From positions 32,861 through 96,860 of the forward strand of contig JAGQON010000014.1 in NCBI GenBank assembly GCA_020427395.1: 64,000 nucleotides of DNA, written 5' to 3'. The translations under genes were made by a program, and so were the position numbers. The DNA comes from Phycisphaerales bacterium (lineage in GTDB: Bacteria; Planctomycetota; Phycisphaerae; Phycisphaerales; UBA1924). Of this stretch, positions 24,795-33,385 are shown piece by piece. Under the pieces are notes generated by a model. It made no database searches. It worked only from the letters and a program-made list of their open reading frames with translations, and was not told the DNA's origin. The stretch's first letter is position 1. Every line of letters starts with the position of its first letter.

Positions 24795-25253
24795 TCAGTC
24801 GCCCACGATGAAGTAGGTGCGGTTGCCCTGGCGTCGGAGCGAGCCGGTCTTGAGGTTACCATCGTCCATGTATTCGTCGAGCGCGATGGCGGTCGCCTGC
24901 GAGTGGTTGCTCGCGTTCTCTGAGCGGATCGAGATCTGCACGGGCGACCAGTTCGGCGGGCCCTCGTAGTCATACACGCCGCCGATGGGTGCGGGCTTGG
25001 AAAAGGGGTTCTCGGCCTTGAAGAAGGGGTCGAGCACGGTCACGACCTGGCGGCGGTTCACATCGCGGGGGTAGGAGCCGTACTTGGCGTGGTACATGCT
25101 CACGGCGTTGACGATCGCACGCAGATCCTCAGAAGTCGCGGTCAGGCGGGTCTCCTCACTGGCATCGATGAACTTGGGCACCGCCACGGCGGCCATGATG
25201 CCGAGCACGATCACGACAATGAGGACTTCAATAAGTGTAAACGCGCTGCGCAT
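24795..25253 (-). CDS. Type II secretion-like pseudopilin
   Basis: A 152-residue protein beginning MRSAFTLIEVLIVVIVLGIMA, a prepilin-type signal with Phe+1 and Glu+5 and an Ala (not Gly) before the cleavage site. Downstream, AVPKFIDASEETRLTATSEDL and YHAKYGSYPRD fit the GspG/pseudopilin fold. Residue length matches the major pseudopilin class. The start at 25253 is fixed by the signal and a GGGAG site. No other secretion or pilus assembly gene is nearby, so it is a lone pilin-like subunit used by machinery elsewhere. Confidence 0.88.
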   Translation of the reverse strand: MRSAFTLIEVLIVVIVLGIMAAVAVPKFIDASEETRLTATSEDLRAIVNAVSMYHAKYGSYPRDVNRRQVVTVLDPFFKAENPFSKPAPIGGVYDYEGPPNWSPVQISIRSENASNHSQATAIALDEYMDDGNLKTGSLRRQGNRTYFIVGD

Positions 25254-25359
25254 GTGCAATGTCTCCCTGAGATAGTCCAAAGCAACGTTCGACCGCTTGG
25301 GTGATCTTCCTGAGTCCAACCCGCCCTGCTTTCAGGTGGTGTGCCCGCACAGAGCGTCA

Positions 25360-25365
25360 TACCAT
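25360..25365 (+). promoter_or_regulatory. Putative leaderless -10 box for the EVE gene
   Basis: TACCAT, five bases (TGCAC), then the ATG at 25371. No Shine-Dalgarno sequence. Confidence 0.45.
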
Positions 25366-25370
25366 TGCAC

Positions 25371-25796
25371 ATGGCCACCTTCCTGCTCAAAACCGAACCC
25401 GATAACTACAGCTTCGATGATCTGCTCCGCGACAAACGCACCCATTGGAATGGCGTCCGCAATCCCACCGCACTGATGAATATGCGCATGGTGAAGAAGG
25501 GCGACGAGGCCTACATCTACCACACCGGCAAGGAGCGACGCATCGCTGGCCTGGCCAAGGTCGTCAGCGATGTCTACGAAGACCCCGAGAACCCGGGCCT
25601 GACCGGCAAGGGCGACCTCAAGGGTCCGCTATTCGATATCGCTCCGATCGCGGCGGTCAAAGCAGACATGACGCTCGCCGACTTCAAAGGCGACGAACGG
25701 TTCAAGGACTTTGATCTTGTGAAGATGTCGCGCCTCAGCGCCATGCCCGTGCCGCCCAAACTCGACAAGCTCATCCGCAAGCACACCGGGCTCTAA
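25371..25796 (+). CDS. EVE domain protein
   Basis: A 141-residue single-domain protein of the EVE (PUA-like) family, which binds modified bases in DNA or RNA. The family landmarks are clear: FLLKTEPDNYSFDDLL at the start, HWNGVRNPTALMNMRMVKKGDEAYIYHTGKE split across the aromatic pocket region, IAGLAKVVSDVYEDPEN, and KMSRLSAMPVP. Length is typical of the stand-alone form. The longer in-frame start at 25341 is disfavoured since conservation begins at MATFLLKTEP. The last four bases overlap the convergent HD-GYP gene. Biological target unknown; no restriction genes adjoin. Confidence 0.93.
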   Translation: MATFLLKTEPDNYSFDDLLRDKRTHWNGVRNPTALMNMRMVKKGDEAYIYHTGKERRIAGLAKVVSDVYEDPENPGLTGKGDLKGPLFDIAPIAAVKADMTLADFKGDERFKDFDLVKMSRLSAMPVPPKLDKLIRKHTGL

Positions 25797-26470
25797 TCGC
25801 CACGCGTGACGCGCCGCTTGATCGCGTCGAACTCCTCGCGACGCGCGGCCGCGAACGCCGGGACCGGGACCTCGTCATTGAAATAGTGCAGGATGTAGTC
25901 GAGCCGACCGGTGTGAAACAGATCCGTGAACGCCTCGACACCCTCGCTCCAGTAGCGTGTGCCCATGCCCGCCTGCAGCTCCAGCAGTGCGCGCTCCGCG
26001 GCTCTGTCTCCCAGCTCGCTTCGATACGGTCGCACACTTGTCATGGCATCGAACGCATCGATCACCGCAAACACACGCGCCCCGATCGGGATCTCCTCGC
26101 CCTTGGCCTGGAACGGATAGCCCAGCCCGTCCCATCGCTCGTGGTGGTACCGCACGAGGTTGAGAATCGGCTCCTCGCTCACCCCCATCTTGAGCATCCG
26201 CGCGTAGCCCGCGACAGGGTGAAGCTTGATGATTTCGTACTCCTCATCGCTGAGCTTGCCCGGCTTCTGCAGGATCGCATCGGGGATCACGACCTTGCCG
26301 ATGTCATGCAGGGCCGCCGCCTGGGTCACCAGATCAATCACCCCGTGCTCAACCCCAAACTCCTCAAGCATCGCCCTTGTGTAGAGCACCACCCGCCAAG
26401 TGTGGGCGGCGGTCGAGAGATCCTTGCGTTCGATCTCCTGCACGAGTTGTTGGACCTGCTCGGGTGACAT
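25793..26470 (-). CDS. HD-GYP domain phosphodiesterase
   Basis: A 225-residue cytoplasmic protein consisting almost only of an HD-GYP domain. Metal-binding and signature motifs are intact: AHTWRV, ALHDIGKVVIPDAILQKPG, HPVAGYARML, RYHHERWDGLGYP and ARVFAVIDAFDAMTS. HD-GYP proteins degrade cyclic di-GMP. There is no receiver or sensor domain, so regulation must be through other partners or expression. Two more c-di-GMP-type proteins are in the window (13997 and 29358). ATG at 26470; weak AGG upstream. Confidence 0.9.
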   Translation of the reverse strand: MSPEQVQQLVQEIERKDLSTAAHTWRVVLYTRAMLEEFGVEHGVIDLVTQAAALHDIGKVVIPDAILQKPGKLSDEEYEIIKLHPVAGYARMLKMGVSEEPILNLVRYHHERWDGLGYPFQAKGEEIPIGARVFAVIDAFDAMTSVRPYRSELGDRAAERALLELQAGMGTRYWSEGVEAFTDLFHTGRLDYILHYFNDEVPVPAFAAARREEFDAIKRRVTRGD

Positions 26471-26625
26471 AAGGCCTGCTATTCAATGGACAAGCAGTGC
26501 CCGGGAGTGATTGATTCCAAAAAATCTCGATCCACCGTTTGGTGGTTCCTATCCCGACTGGCCCGGAGATTGCATACTTCCCCTCCAAGTTCAATCAAAG
26601 CACCCACTTCTCGAGGGGAATTACC

Positions 26626-27936
26626 ATGACCAAGAATACACAATCACTTGCCCTGCTCACCACGCTCATCGCCGGGACCGCGCTCGCGGGCGACTGCGAC
26701 TGGATGCCCCTGGGGACCGGCGCGGGCCCCGCCGCCTACGCAACCGCGGTTCTGAGCGACGGAAGACCGGTTTTCGGCGGCTCGATCAACGGTGCCAGCG
26801 GTGCCTTCGTTGATCACATCGTGATCTGGGACGGCATGGGCTGGGTCGAGCCCGGCGGCGGGGTCGACGGATTTGTGCGCACAATATTGGCCCTCCCAGA
26901 AGGCGGGATGATCGCTGGTGGCCAGTTCCATCAGGCCGGGCAGGTCAGCGCGGGGCTCATCGCCAAGTGGGACGGCACCGAATGGTCGCCCCTGGGGCTC
27001 GGGCTCGATGCCGGCTCATGCCGGGCGCTGCTCCGGACCAACGACGGCGAGATCATCGCCGCGGGCTCATTCCTTCAGGCCGACAATCAGCCCGCATGGG
27101 GCATCGCCAAATGGGATGGCAAGCAGTGGACCAAACTCGGGAACAACACCGACGGCGGCGGCTTCTCCGGCTACTTCACTCCTGAGCCCTCCCCCACCAT
27201 CGCCTACGACCTGGAAGAAATGCCCAACGGCGACATTATTGCCTGCGGCAACTTCACGCAAGTCGATGGCTTGTCGATCCGTGGCATCGCCCGCTGGGAC
27301 GGCAACCAGTGGCACCCGCTCGGTACTGGACTCAGTAATGTGCCCCGAGCCATGACCCTGCTGCCCAACGGCGATCTCATGGTCGCGGGCGTCTTTGGGC
27401 AGGCCGGTGGCGTGAACTGCAACGGCATCGCGATCTGGAACGGCTCAAACTGGTCCGCTGTTGGCGATGGGTTCAACGGCATTAACCAGCGCTCGCCATG
27501 GGATCTGGAGACGACCGCCCAGGGCAAGGTCATCATGTCCGGCGCCTTCGATCAGGTCGATTCGGTCCTCGCGAACAACATCGCGATGTACGATCCAGCA
27601 ACCGACAGCTGGTCACCGCTGGGCACAGGGATGGCGCTACGCATCCAGACGAGTGTGTGGGATGTTGCCGTCGATCCCAGCGGCGTCATTTACGCAGGCG
27701 GGCAGTTCATCAGCGCGGGCGGCAACAGCGACGCCTGGAATGTCGCCATGTTCGACTGCAACATCACCTGTCCCGCCGACCTGACCGGTGACGGGCAGCT
27801 CGATTTCTTCGATGTCAGCGCGTTCCTGAATGCATTCACGAACAACCAGCCCTCGGCGGACTTCACGGGCGACGGGGTCTGGGATTTCTTTGATGTGAGC
27901 GCCTTCCTCAACGCCTTCAACCAGGGCTGCCCCTGA
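26626..27936 (+). CDS. Secreted WDG-repeat beta-propeller with GC-type dockerin
   Basis: A 436-residue exported protein. After a signal peptide (residues 1-22, ending ALAG) come about six repeats of the pattern IAKWDGTEWSPLG (also IAKWDGKQWTKLG, IARWDGNQWHPLG, IAIWNGSNWSAVG), each roughly 50-60 residues, as in kelch-like propellers. The C-terminal 55 residues hold two dockerin-like repeats (DLTGDGQLDFFDVSAFL, DFTGDGVWDFFDVSAFL), ending QGCP. GAGGGG lies six bases before the ATG at 26626. Probably an extracellular anchored protein; no catalytic residues recognised. Confidence 0.88.
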   Translation: MTKNTQSLALLTTLIAGTALAGDCDWMPLGTGAGPAAYATAVLSDGRPVFGGSINGASGAFVDHIVIWDGMGWVEPGGGVDGFVRTILALPEGGMIAGGQFHQAGQVSAGLIAKWDGTEWSPLGLGLDAGSCRALLRTNDGEIIAAGSFLQADNQPAWGIAKWDGKQWTKLGNNTDGGGFSGYFTPEPSPTIAYDLEEMPNGDIIACGNFTQVDGLSIRGIARWDGNQWHPLGTGLSNVPRAMTLLPNGDLMVAGVFGQAGGVNCNGIAIWNGSNWSAVGDGFNGINQRSPWDLETTAQGKVIMSGAFDQVDSVLANNIAMYDPATDSWSPLGTGMALRIQTSVWDVAVDPSGVIYAGGQFISAGGNSDAWNVAMFDCNITCPADLTGDGQLDFFDVSAFLNAFTNNQPSADFTGDGVWDFFDVSAFLNAFNQGCP

Positions 27937-28026
27937 GTTTCCGGTTCCGCTGATATTTTTCAGAATCAAATGAAATTTTGAACAGATTTTCGGGAAGGAA
28001 CTGCTCCCCAGCGCATCCGCATTGGG

Positions 28027-28035
28027 TATCTTGCA
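28027..28035 (+). promoter_or_regulatory. Putative -10 element for the S41 peptidase gene
   Basis: TATCTTGCA lies 19 bases before the ATG and is identical to the string at 369. A GGAG ribosome site sits between it and the start codon. Confidence 0.4.
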
Positions 28036-28054
28036 CCCTGAACGGAGATCCCAC

Positions 28055-29347
28055 ATGTATACGAAACTCGCTCTGACCTCGATCGTCATCTGCTCATCGC
28101 TCGCCTTGACCGCTCTGGGGGGCGACCCAGTCGAGCAGGGCATCATCGGAGAGATCGCCAACGCGGTCGAACAGAACTATGTCTACCCCGACAAGGGGCA
28201 GGCGTGTGCGATGCGCCTCAAGAGCATGCTCGACGACGGGCAGCTCGACGAGGCCCAGGGCGAAGCGATGGCCGGGCTCATCCGGGCCGCGCTGATCGAT
28301 GTCACCGAAGACCTGCACTTCAACTTCCAGGCCATGCCCGAGGGCTGGTCGCCGCCGAGCAGTGAAGATGAGGCCCGGCAGCGTCAGGCCCCCAGCGCGC
28401 CCTACGGCTTCCGCACCGTCGAACGCCTCGACGGCAATGTCGGCTACATCGACCTTCGCGGGTTCAACAACGCCCAGTACATCGCCGAGACCGTTGAAAG
28501 TGCTATGCGACTCGTGCAAGGCTCAGACGCGCTGATCTTCGACCTGCGCCAGAACGGTGGCGGCGACCCCAACGCCGTCGCGCTCATCACATCGTACCTC
28601 TACGACCCCAGCGAGCCCGTGCACCTCAACTCGCTCTACTCGCGCCCCGACGACACCACCACCGAGTACTGGACCCGCAACTCCATCGACTCAAGCCTGG
28701 CCATGCCCGATGTGCCGGTCTATGTGCTCACCAGCCGCTTCACCTTCTCGGCGGCCGAGGAGTTCAGCTACAACCTCCGCAACCTCAAGCGGGCCACGAT
28801 CATCGGCGAGACCACCGGCGGCGGGGCGCACCCGGTTGATCAGCTGCTCTTCCACAGCGACGCCACCGACCGCTTCTACACCCTGACCCTCCCCACAGCC
28901 CGCGCGATTAGCCCGATCACCGGGACCAACTGGGAGGGCGTAGGTGTTGAGCCGCACATCGCTTGCGAGGCCGACGACGCGCTCGATCAGGCCCTGCTCG
29001 ATGCGTACTCCAAGTCACTCAAGGCCGGCAACGAGCAGGCACGCTTCGGGCTCGCGAGCATCAATGCCCGCCTCAACCCGATCGAGCTCAGCGAAAATCA
29101 GATGCGCGAGTACGCGGGCAACTACACCGACCGCGAGATCCAGCTCAAAGACGGGAAGCTGCATTACCGGCGGATTGGTGTCTCGGATTTTCGACCGATC
29201 ACCTGCGTGGGCGAGGACGAGTTCATGATCGAAGGACTCACCAGCTTCATCCTCAGCTTCGCGCGCGACGAGCAGGGAAAGCTCACGCACATCGACGGGA
29301 TCTACCAGCAGGGGCACCGCGACCGATCGCTGCGTGCGAGCAACTAA
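28055..29347 (+). CDS. S41 family serine peptidase with C-terminal DUF3471-like domain
   Basis: A 430-residue exported protease. It has a signal peptide (residues 1-20), an N-terminal helical segment without a PDZ domain, then the tail-specific protease core: GYIDLRGFNNAQYIAE, ALIFDLRQNGGGDPNAV, VPVYVLTSRFTFSAAEEFSY (nucleophile Ser) and ATIIGETTGGGAHPVD. The last ~85 residues (MREYAGNYTDREIQLKDGK...FILSFARDEQGKLTHIDG) resemble the DUF3471 beta-strand domain seen after beta-lactamase-like and peptidase domains. GGAG precedes the ATG. It probably degrades peptides in the periplasm; substrate unknown. Confidence 0.9.
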   Translation: MYTKLALTSIVICSSLALTALGGDPVEQGIIGEIANAVEQNYVYPDKGQACAMRLKSMLDDGQLDEAQGEAMAGLIRAALIDVTEDLHFNFQAMPEGWSPPSSEDEARQRQAPSAPYGFRTVERLDGNVGYIDLRGFNNAQYIAETVESAMRLVQGSDALIFDLRQNGGGDPNAVALITSYLYDPSEPVHLNSLYSRPDDTTTEYWTRNSIDSSLAMPDVPVYVLTSRFTFSAAEEFSYNLRNLKRATIIGETTGGGAHPVDQLLFHSDATDRFYTLTLPTARAISPITGTNWEGVGVEPHIACEADDALDQALLDAYSKSLKAGNEQARFGLASINARLNPIELSENQMREYAGNYTDREIQLKDGKLHYRRIGVSDFRPITCVGEDEFMIEGLTSFILSFARDEQGKLTHIDGIYQQGHRDRSLRASN

Positions 29348-29357
29348 ACGACTGCGT

Positions 29358-32006
29358 TCAGGCGGCTTTGGGCTTCTTGATGGGGTTGGCGATGAACACG
29401 CCAGCGTCATCAGGACTCAGCGGTTTGGCGAAGTAGTAGCCCTGCACCATATCGCAGCCGTGCGAGATCAGGCAGGCGATCTGCTCCTCGGTCTCCACAC
29501 CCTCGGCGACCACGCGTTTGCCCATGTTCTGGGTGAGCGCGATGATCGCGTGTAGGACGGCGCTCATCTCCCGCGATTCGCCCATGCCCTGGATGAAGCT
29601 CTTGTCGATTTTGATGATGTCGAGATCGAACTGATGCAGCAGGCTCAGCGATGAGTGCCCGGTGCCGAAGTCGTCCATCGCGATCTGCACACCGAGCTGG
29701 TGCACCTCGCGGATGGTCTGGCTCATGTCGTGACGGGGGTCGATGACGGTTGACTCGGTGATCTCGACCTTGAGACGGTTGTGCTCGATGTGATTCTCGG
29801 AGAGGGCCGAGCGGACCATGGGGATGAAGTTGGGATGGATCAGCTGGCGCTTGGCGACATTGACATTCATCGTCAGCCCGGTTGAGCCGAGCTGCTCGTC
29901 CCATCGATGGAGCTGGGCGAGCGATTCGCGCATGATCCACTCGCCGATCTCCACGATGAAGCCCGTGTCCTCGGCGATGGGGATGAAATGATCGGGACGC
30001 ACGAGCCCCAGCTCGGGGTGCTCCCAGCGTATCAGGGCCTCGAAGCCCACGAGCTCGAGGTCGTCAAGCCCAACGATGGGCTGGTACGCCACACGCAGCT
30101 GCCCGCGTTCGATCGAGCGTGAGAGGTCCTCCTCGATGCGGATGCGAGTCTGCGCCTCGTTGTGCATCCGCTCGTCGAAGACAACGACCTGCCCCTTGCC
30201 CGCGAGCTTGGCCTCGTACATCGCCGCGTCCGCATCGCGGATCATCTCATCGGCGCGATCATACCGATCATCAACCATCACCAGACCGATGCTGGCTGTG
30301 GATACGATGCGATGCTCACCGATCTGGTGCGCCTGCTCGAAGACGCGCAGCAATCGTTCGGCGGCCTGGACCGCCTCCTCTGGGCACTGGGAATGCCCAA
30401 GGCACATCACAAACTCATCACCACCGAATCGGGCGACGAGATCTGTCTCCCGTGCTTCCCTGCGGAACAGGTCCGCGATGGAACAGAGCAGACGATCACC
30501 CATGGCGTGCCCGAGCGAATCGTTGACGATCTTGAATCGATCGAAGTCGAAGAACATCACCGAGAAGGTGTGCGACGGGTTCCGCTTGTACCGCATCAGC
30601 TCGCGTTCGACGCACTCGTAGAGCACCTCTCGGTTTGCCAGCCCGGTGAGCTTGTCCTGGCGGGCGTCGATCGCCAGCTGCTTGTTCGCCTGCTCCAGCT
30701 CGCGTGTCCGCGCGGAGACGATCGCGTCGAGGTGATCGATCTGGCTCTTGAGTGAGATCCGCATGTGGTTGACGCTGCCCTGCAGCTGCCCCAGCTCATC
30801 GAAACGGGTGACCGCGATGCGGTGCTCAAGCTCGCCACCCGAGATCCGCGCCGAATCGTGCACCAGCTTGCGGATCGGCACGCACAGCGCCGAGCCAATC
30901 ACATAGGCGAGCAAGGCCAACGCCAGCAGCCCGATCGTGAGTACGAGCATGATCGAGCGTGTGAGCGCCGTGGCGCTCTGCATCGCGGCCGCCTCGGGCT
31001 TCTCAACGCACACCACCCACGGGTATGCCGAGGACGGGTGATATGCGCCAAGGATTCGACGGCCATCGCGCCCCTTGAACCAGCCGGTCTCGGTCCTGGA
31101 TTGCTCGACGCTCTGGAAGAGCCCGGGAAGGCTCATCGGGGTCGGGTCGAACTCGCTCTTGAGTTCGACGACTCGCACACCACCGAGCGTAGCCAGGAAG
31201 ATCCGGTTCTCGCCGTGCCCCGTCTCTGCGTTGAGAAGCTCGACCAGGCGGCTGATGACAATCTCGGCGCAGACCACGCCAATGGTGTTCCCATCGGCGT
31301 CTTGCACAGGCGTCATCACCAGCTGGTGGTAGTGATCTCGTTCTTCAAATCCGAACAGGTCTGAGAGCACGCTGCTGCTCTTCGCCTCTTCAAAGCGTTC
31401 CTGATCGGCGATCGACTCACCGAAATGAGTTGCCTGCGTGGCTCGCATGACACCCGCGGTGATACCGGGCTGCGTCCAGCTCTCGCGCGGGGCGTTGAGG
31501 ATCACCGTCCCCTCGGGGTCGCAGAGCATGATGTGGTGCATATCGCCCCATCGCTTATCCTGCATCTGCGCCATCGCACGACCCGCGGCCAGCAGCACTG
31601 CGTCATCCGCGTTGCCCTCGTTGTGCTGCTGCATGAACGATCGAAGTGAGTCGTTCATCGCGAGCAGCTCAACATCTTTCACCATGTGCTGGATGTGCGA
31701 TTCAAGGATCGCGGCCTGCGAGGCAGAGAGGTTGGACAAGTCCGACGCGTGCTGCTGCACGAGCGTCGCCGATGCGTAACGGTGGATGAACCATCCAACC
31801 AGCGAAAGCGGGATCATCCCGCTGATCAGGATGAACAGCACCACTCGGATGCGGATCGATCGCCTCCAGGCGCTGTACCACCGATGTGTCGAGGGATTCT
31901 GTTCCACAAGGCTCAGTTCGACCCGGAACCGCTGCGATTCCAGTGAAACAGGACTTGCGCGGACGGAATCGATGTCGCGCGATGCGGAATCAGCAAAAAC
32001 ACCCAA
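29358..32006 (-). CDS. dCache-HAMP-GGDEF-EAL cyclic di-GMP enzyme
   Basis: An 882-residue inner-membrane signalling protein. Two transmembrane helices (about 55-75 and 350-372) enclose a periplasmic dCache-type sensor; then a HAMP segment, a GGDEF domain with intact FGGDEF (527-532), and an EAL domain with EALIRWEHP (from Glu656), VEITESTVID, MDDFGTGHSSL, KIDKSFI and EGVETEEQ. Both cyclase and phosphodiesterase active sites look complete, so it may both make and degrade c-di-GMP in response to an external ligand. It starts 12 bases after lipA on the same strand. The TTG start is uncertain; a GTG about 33 codons in (MEQNPSTHRW) is an alternative. Confidence 0.93.
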   Translation of the reverse strand: MGVFADSASRDIDSVRASPVSLESQRFRVELSLVEQNPSTHRWYSAWRRSIRIRVVLFILISGMIPLSLVGWFIHRYASATLVQQHASDLSNLSASQAAILESHIQHMVKDVELLAMNDSLRSFMQQHNEGNADDAVLLAAGRAMAQMQDKRWGDMHHIMLCDPEGTVILNAPRESWTQPGITAGVMRATQATHFGESIADQERFEEAKSSSVLSDLFGFEERDHYHQLVMTPVQDADGNTIGVVCAEIVISRLVELLNAETGHGENRIFLATLGGVRVVELKSEFDPTPMSLPGLFQSVEQSRTETGWFKGRDGRRILGAYHPSSAYPWVVCVEKPEAAAMQSATALTRSIMLVLTIGLLALALLAYVIGSALCVPIRKLVHDSARISGGELEHRIAVTRFDELGQLQGSVNHMRISLKSQIDHLDAIVSARTRELEQANKQLAIDARQDKLTGLANREVLYECVERELMRYKRNPSHTFSVMFFDFDRFKIVNDSLGHAMGDRLLCSIADLFRREARETDLVARFGGDEFVMCLGHSQCPEEAVQAAERLLRVFEQAHQIGEHRIVSTASIGLVMVDDRYDRADEMIRDADAAMYEAKLAGKGQVVVFDERMHNEAQTRIRIEEDLSRSIERGQLRVAYQPIVGLDDLELVGFEALIRWEHPELGLVRPDHFIPIAEDTGFIVEIGEWIMRESLAQLHRWDEQLGSTGLTMNVNVAKRQLIHPNFIPMVRSALSENHIEHNRLKVEITESTVIDPRHDMSQTIREVHQLGVQIAMDDFGTGHSSLSLLHQFDLDIIKIDKSFIQGMGESREMSAVLHAIIALTQNMGKRVVAEGVETEEQIACLISHGCDMVQGYYFAKPLSPDDAGVFIANPIKKPKAA

Positions 32007-32018
32007 ACTGATTGGCGA

Positions 32019-33104
32019 TCACGGATTGAGCATCGAAAACATGTCGGCCTGCTCATCGGCGAGGTAACTCGAGCGGACAAGCGGGCCGCTGACCACAAGT
32101 TTGATGCCCTTCGACTCACCGATGCGTTTGTACTCATCAAACTCGGTCGGATGCACCCACCGATCGATCGGGAGATGATTGCGCGTGGGCTGGAGGTACT
32201 GCCCGATGGTGATGATGTCGCACGGATCGCCGCGCGACCCATCTCTCGGGTCACGGGCACCGCCGTGCTCGCCGGTCATGGCGAGCAGATCGTCGAAGAG
32301 CTCGAAGACCTCTTCCTTGCGTTCGCCGATGCCCACCATGATGCCGGTCTTGGCGACCCCGCCCTGCGCCTTGACGCGCCTCAGCAACTCCATGGTCCGC
32401 TCGTAGCGGGCGCTGGGGCGCACTGCGGGGTGGCAGCGGCGCACGGTCTCGAGGTTGTGGGCGATGATGTTGGGCTGGGCATCGATGACCATCTGAAGGG
32501 CCGCCTCGTCGCCCTTGAAATCACCGATGAGCACCTCGATCGACATGTCTGGGCAGGCCTCGCGGGTCCGCATGATCGTCTCGGCCCAGATGCCGGCCCC
32601 GCCGTCGGGCTGATCGTCTCGGTCAACGCTCGTAATCACGATGTGCTTGAGCCCGGCACCCCGGAGTGACTCGGCGACGCGCCGTGGCTCGTCTTTGTCG
32701 ATGGGCAGGGGCTTGCCGGTCTTGACATTGCAGAACCCGCAGGCACGGGTGCAGGTGTCGCCCAGGATCATCATGGTCGCGACGCCGCGTGCCCAGCACT
32801 CGCCCATGTTCGGGCAGGCCGCCTCCTCGCACACGGTGTGGAGGCGGTGAGCATGGACATTGTCTCGTGTTTTCCTAAACCCTTCTCCACCAGGGAGTTT
32901 GGCACGCAGCCAGTCCGGCTTCTTCTTCGGGCTCAGGTGCTGGACCTGATCGTCCTGATTGTTGAGGATCAGCCCCGAGAGCGAGACCACGGCCCGCGTG
33001 TTGGCGATCGGATCGCCTCCAAGACGGCGGGGATGACGCGCGAGGGTGCGATCGATGCCGGTATTGGTGCGATCGGGGACGGCTTGTGAATCTTGAGTCG
33101 TCAT
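32019..33104 (-). CDS. lipA: Lipoyl synthase
   Basis: A 361-residue radical-SAM enzyme that inserts two sulfurs into octanoyl groups on lipoate-dependent enzymes. All ligands are visible: auxiliary cluster Cys92, Cys97, Cys103 (CEEAACPNMGEC), the radical-SAM triad Cys118, Cys122, Cys125 (CTRACGFC), and the C-terminal RSSY that binds the auxiliary cluster. The N-terminus is about 60 residues longer than the core. Position 33104 is the nearest ATG that keeps the whole conserved part; the frame extends further upstream without support. A TAGAAT box lies 13 bases before it. The downstream signalling gene starts 12 bases past the stop. Confidence 0.94.
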   Translation of the reverse strand: MTTQDSQAVPDRTNTGIDRTLARHPRRLGGDPIANTRAVVSLSGLILNNQDDQVQHLSPKKKPDWLRAKLPGGEGFRKTRDNVHAHRLHTVCEEAACPNMGECWARGVATMMILGDTCTRACGFCNVKTGKPLPIDKDEPRRVAESLRGAGLKHIVITSVDRDDQPDGGAGIWAETIMRTREACPDMSIEVLIGDFKGDEAALQMVIDAQPNIIAHNLETVRRCHPAVRPSARYERTMELLRRVKAQGGVAKTGIMVGIGERKEEVFELFDDLLAMTGEHGGARDPRDGSRGDPCDIITIGQYLQPTRNHLPIDRWVHPTEFDEYKRIGESKGIKLVVSGPLVRSSYLADEQADMFSMLNP

Positions 33105-33117
33105 ATGCCTGAGCAGG

Positions 33118-33123
33118 ATTCTA
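33118..33123 (-). promoter_or_regulatory. Putative -10 box for lipA
   Basis: Minus-strand TAGAAT ends 13 bases before the lipA ATG, giving a very short leader. No -35 match. Confidence 0.35.
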
Positions 33124-33292
33124 TGCACCATCATCGGGGCGAGCCGGTCGGCGTGAACCGCGCCCAGCGACCGGTGAGAGCCGAAACTCTCGGACCTTTT
33201 GCCCGAAAATGGGCATCTGAAATCAACTGATCGCGCCCCGCTGGTCGATTGTGATGAAAGAGGCACCCCCCGCATACACGCGGCGGTGTCGC

Positions 33293-33298
33293 TATCAT
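33293..33298 (+). promoter_or_regulatory. Putative -10 box for the polysaccharide-export gene
   Basis: TATCAT followed by GCG, about 88 bases before the GTG at 33386. Position suits a promoter in the divergent gap between lipA and the exopolysaccharide locus; otherwise I see no gene in 33105-33385. Confidence 0.3.
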
Positions 33299-33385
33299 GC
33301 GTCTGTGTCTGAACCCGAGCGGTTCGGGCCCGTACGCATCGATGTGGACATTCGATGAAACGCACACGAATTGCAGGAGTTGCCC

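Noticed and set aside
24794..24796. Possible frameshift or fusion at the flush junction of epimerase and pseudopilin genes
   Set aside because: The genes are convergent, each with complete domains; the zero-base gap is just tight packing.
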